This document shows, one piece after another, positions 18,405-20,511 of a stretch of 20,511 bases of DNA (position 1 is the first letter of the stretch; every line of letters starts with the position of its first letter). The notes beneath the pieces are model-generated. The model was not told where the DNA came from, did not search any database, and was given only the letters and a program-made list of their open reading frames with translations. A program made the position numbers and the translations under genes. This DNA is from Chrysochromulina parva (Eukaryota > Haptophyta > Prymnesiales > Chrysochromulinaceae), in assembly GCA_002887195.1 (NCBI GenBank), contig PJAB01000803.1:1-20511 (forward strand). Direction: 5' to 3'.

Positions 18405-18655
18405 GCGGCATGTACACATGCTTTCTGTATACGTACATGTCGCCTAAACATCTCGCGCAGCTGGTGCCGCGAGAAGTGCAGCCAGCGATACGTCGACGCA
18501 GAGCACGTGAGACGCTCCTGAGACGTTCGGCTTACATTTAGGTAGAGGTTAGTATCTCGTCGCGCCTCGCCGTGAATTTAAGTGCCCGGGAGGACGCTCG
18601 ATGGTGAGGTCCACATAAATGACTTCAATGGAGGGTCCATCTATGGAATATTGGA
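18405..18655. promoter_or_regulatory. Spacer and presumed promoter of the FEX-like gene
   Basis: 251 bases between two same-strand genes. It must hold the 3'UTR of the first and the leader of the second. An ATGG at 18601 and another at 18643 are out of frame with the downstream CDS or quickly closed. No sharp TATA box is visible; ATGGAATATTGG lies just before the ATG at 18656. Confidence 0.35.
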
Positions 18656-19804
18656 ATGGCTGCTTGGGTTGAGCATGAAAGCGAGCCAGAATCGGAGGCT
18701 TTGCCGCTCACGACCAAGGACCGCGTGGACGCTAGCTCGGCGCCTGCTTCGGTGCGCGAAGCACTCGGATGGGGAGCCCTCGCCGAGTGCACCATCTCCG
18801 TGTGCTGCCCGCTGGTCATGCGTGGCGAGGTGAACGTGACGGCAACCGCTCTTAACTTGCTCGGCCCCTTTTTAGGAGGCATGGCTCGTGCGCTCGATGA
18901 GCAGTCGGGAGATTCCGCCGTCCGCCGCAGCTGCGCCGCATTCGAGACAGGCTTCATCGGCGTCATCACATCCTTCCCGTTCATGGTTGATCAGGGTGCT
19001 CAGCTGGCCGACGATCCTCTCCGGGGCGACCTGCGGCACGGTTGGCTGTACATCGGTACGATGCTCACGGCCGGCTGCGGCTGTTTCGTGCTGGGTCGTG
19101 CCCTGCTGGGCGCGCTCTTGCGCACGCGTCGCGGACGCCGGCTCCTGCTACGCGCAGCTCGTCCAGTGACTACTGCTGATCGCCGGTCACTTGGCTGGCA
19201 GTGGGTTGTCGTGTGCCTGTTGTGGATCTGGGTGGTGCTCGCGCCGCCGGGCGCCGTCTTCGATCCACAGCAGGTGCGCGCCGCACGCGAGGCCGCCGGC
19301 CAGCAGCCGCTCACAACGCCGCTGGAGCCAGCGAGCAAGAGCACGGACCTCGCCCACCTGCTGTGCGGGATGGGCATGCAAGCAGTGGGCCTCGCGCTCT
19401 CCGCACGCATCGGCAATGGCACGGGCAGCCTAGGAAGCCGAGGCGTCGAGGTATACTGGGGCGCGCTGCTCTGCAACACTCTCGCATGCCTGCTGCTCGT
19501 CACTCTTCGCGTAGGGGAGGCCGCCGCCTTACTGACGGAACACTCCCTGCTGGTCACCAAGCTGCGCACCTCATGTTGCGGGGCCCTCTCGATCTGCGGG
19601 GGGCTATCGGCGCTGGTCGTGGCCGGCCAAGGCCGACACGAGGCGACCGGGCGCAGGGATCGTCCACCGCCGCGTCACGCGATGAGAGCTCTCATCAACC
19701 TTGGGCTGCATGCCTATGTGGCCTTGGCGGTGTGCGCGGTGCTACCCGGGATGACGACCATGGGGTTCGAGCACGCTCGGAGCAGCCGGCCGGTCGATTC
19801 GTAG
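18656..19804 (+). CDS. CrcB/FEX-type fluoride exporter-like membrane protein (two CrcB-like domains)
   Basis: ATG at 18656, single exon, 382 residues. Hydrophobic segments fall at about 36-56, 62-80, 96-116, 128-154, 180-202, 231-252, 266-285, 303-323 and 346-368. That is four plus one plus four, the topology of eukaryotic FEX proteins with two CrcB halves joined by a linker helix. The first half has TALNLLGPFLGG (Asn67), matching the CrcB GTL-x-x-N-x-x-G-x-F-x-x-G helix, then TGFIGVITSFPF (98-109), matching the TGFCGGLTTFSTF pore loop. The second half has VYWGALLCNTLACLL (Asn274) and TSCCGALSICGGLS (305-318), aligned without gaps to the same loop but with the pore Phe positions changed. FEX exports fluoride passively across the plasma membrane. 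The 30-residue N-terminus is acidic and cytosolic-like. The assignment rests on topology and motifs; another small duplicated membrane family is possible. Confidence 0.65.
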   Translation: MAAWVEHESEPESEALPLTTKDRVDASSAPASVREALGWGALAECTISVCCPLVMRGEVNVTATALNLLGPFLGGMARALDEQSGDSAVRRSCAAFETGFIGVITSFPFMVDQGAQLADDPLRGDLRHGWLYIGTMLTAGCGCFVLGRALLGALLRTRRGRRLLLRAARPVTTADRRSLGWQWVVVCLLWIWVVLAPPGAVFDPQQVRAAREAAGQQPLTTPLEPASKSTDLAHLLCGMGMQAVGLALSARIGNGTGSLGSRGVEVYWGALLCNTLACLLLVTLRVGEAAALLTEHSLLVTKLRTSCCGALSICGGLSALVVAGQGRHEATGRRDRPPPRHAMRALINLGLHAYVALAVCAVLPGMTTMGFEHARSSRPVDS

Positions 19805-20511
19805 GCCCTGAATGAAGTGGTGCGAGTCTGCCACGTAGTCGACCGAGAGAAGCCTCTCTGCGTCACTTAAAGACCAGGTAGACTCGACGCTTTAGAGGGG
19901 GAGACTTTGCCGGGGCTGCTCCAGTAGCTAGATAGGCTCCCGGAACCCTTGCATCCCGTTTGGAGAGGCCAGAGAGTAGACCTGGTTCTTACCAGTGGTT
20001 CCTTCCGGACTTATTCCGGACGGGCGCGAGTGCTGGCGATAAATACAAATAGCTCGGCTGCACAAGCTGCAAGCTCGGGCATGAAGCTGGCGGAAAGCGG
20101 TGAAATAGGTGTTCCGGATAACGGTGTTTAACGGTGTATCACACTCGTGGATCTACTCTCAGTCTCACGATTCGCCGCGCGGCGGTGGAACGATGTGAAC
20201 ATGCTGGTGGACGCGCGCGCATACGACACACGTACGACGTGCTTCCGTTCCGGTCCGGCGCGGCGGGCGCGCGCCCCGTTAAGCGCCCCGGTGCGCGTTA
20301 CCTGAGTGCCGGCTTGACGCGTAACCTCACGTGCATCGGCGACCGGTACCGTTCCAAAACTACTCGGAAGAAAATCTCATCACTCGGGCACTAACGTAGC
20401 GTTTTTGCCACGCCGCTTAGCTTAGCTTTGCGCGTTTAGTTTTTTAAGCACGCGAGACGACTTTTCGGAGCGTTTTTGCCACGCGTTTAGTTTTCCACGC
20501 GTTCACGCTGC
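19805..20511. other. 3' intergenic region at the window end
   Basis: About 700 bases after the FEX-like stop. It begins as a presumed 3'UTR and has no ORF with a recognisable domain; the 20134-20394 frame starts at GTG and looks random. The last 115 bases are AT-richer and carry short direct repeats (listed separately), possibly the promoter of a gene beyond the edge. Confidence 0.5.
20398..20494. repeat. Interleaved short direct repeats
   Basis: AGCGTTTTTGCCACGC occurs exactly at 20398-20413 and 20469-20484. CGCGTTTAGTTTT occurs at 20431-20443 and again at about 20483-20494. In the second copy the two motifs overlap; in the first they are 17 bases apart. Confidence 0.85.

Overview
This is GC-rich nuclear DNA from a eukaryotic microalga with a complex (secondary or tertiary) red-type plastid. 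A haptophyte is the best guess and another chromist alga such as a pelagophyte is possible. The evidence is GT-AG spliceosomal introns, core eukaryotic genes (eIF5A, CNOT9, RIC1), and two plastid-type leaders that begin with an ER signal peptide, one with the ALA|FQP cleavage context typical of chromist plastid proteins. Nothing fixes the species.

Layout, left to right. 1-2886 (+) is the 3' part of a large gene with ankyrin repeats, a receptor-like-type kinase domain and a C-terminal helical module with an R-x4-H motif. 3512-4115 (+) is a two-exon plastid ribosomal protein of the PSRP6/cL38 type whose C-terminus looks like a ubiquitin-like fold. 4589-5473 (-) is CNOT9/CAF40. 5675-10177 (+) is an intronless RIC1 (Rab6-GEF subunit) interrupted by many in-frame tandem and simple repeats. 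10450-11505 (-) is a 2OG-Fe(II) oxygenase-like protein. 11643-12140 (+) is an unrecognised ORF that may continue by splicing. 12489-13185 (-) is eIF5A in two exons. 13186-14642 is the largest gene-poor stretch and holds a hexanucleotide inverted repeat. 14643-15707 (+) is a glycosyltransferase-like protein. 16268-17368 (-) is an atypical SDR/NmrA-like NAD(P)-binding protein in three exons. 17571-18404 (+) is an unknown protein with a plastid-type leader. 18656-19804 (+) is a two-domain CrcB/FEX fluoride-exporter-like membrane protein. 19805-20511 carries short repeats and no convincing gene.

The genes do not form one pathway. This is an ordinary compact algal gene neighbourhood with divergent pairs (CNOT9/RIC1, oxygenase/ORF, SDR/plastid protein) around short AT-rich promoter islands. 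The points most worth following are the ankyrin-kinase-(HEPN-like) architecture, which parallels RNase L in layout, and the ribosomal protein-ubiquitin-like fusion. Exon boundaries were placed by reading frame, splice consensus and remembered family sequences; no search was run.
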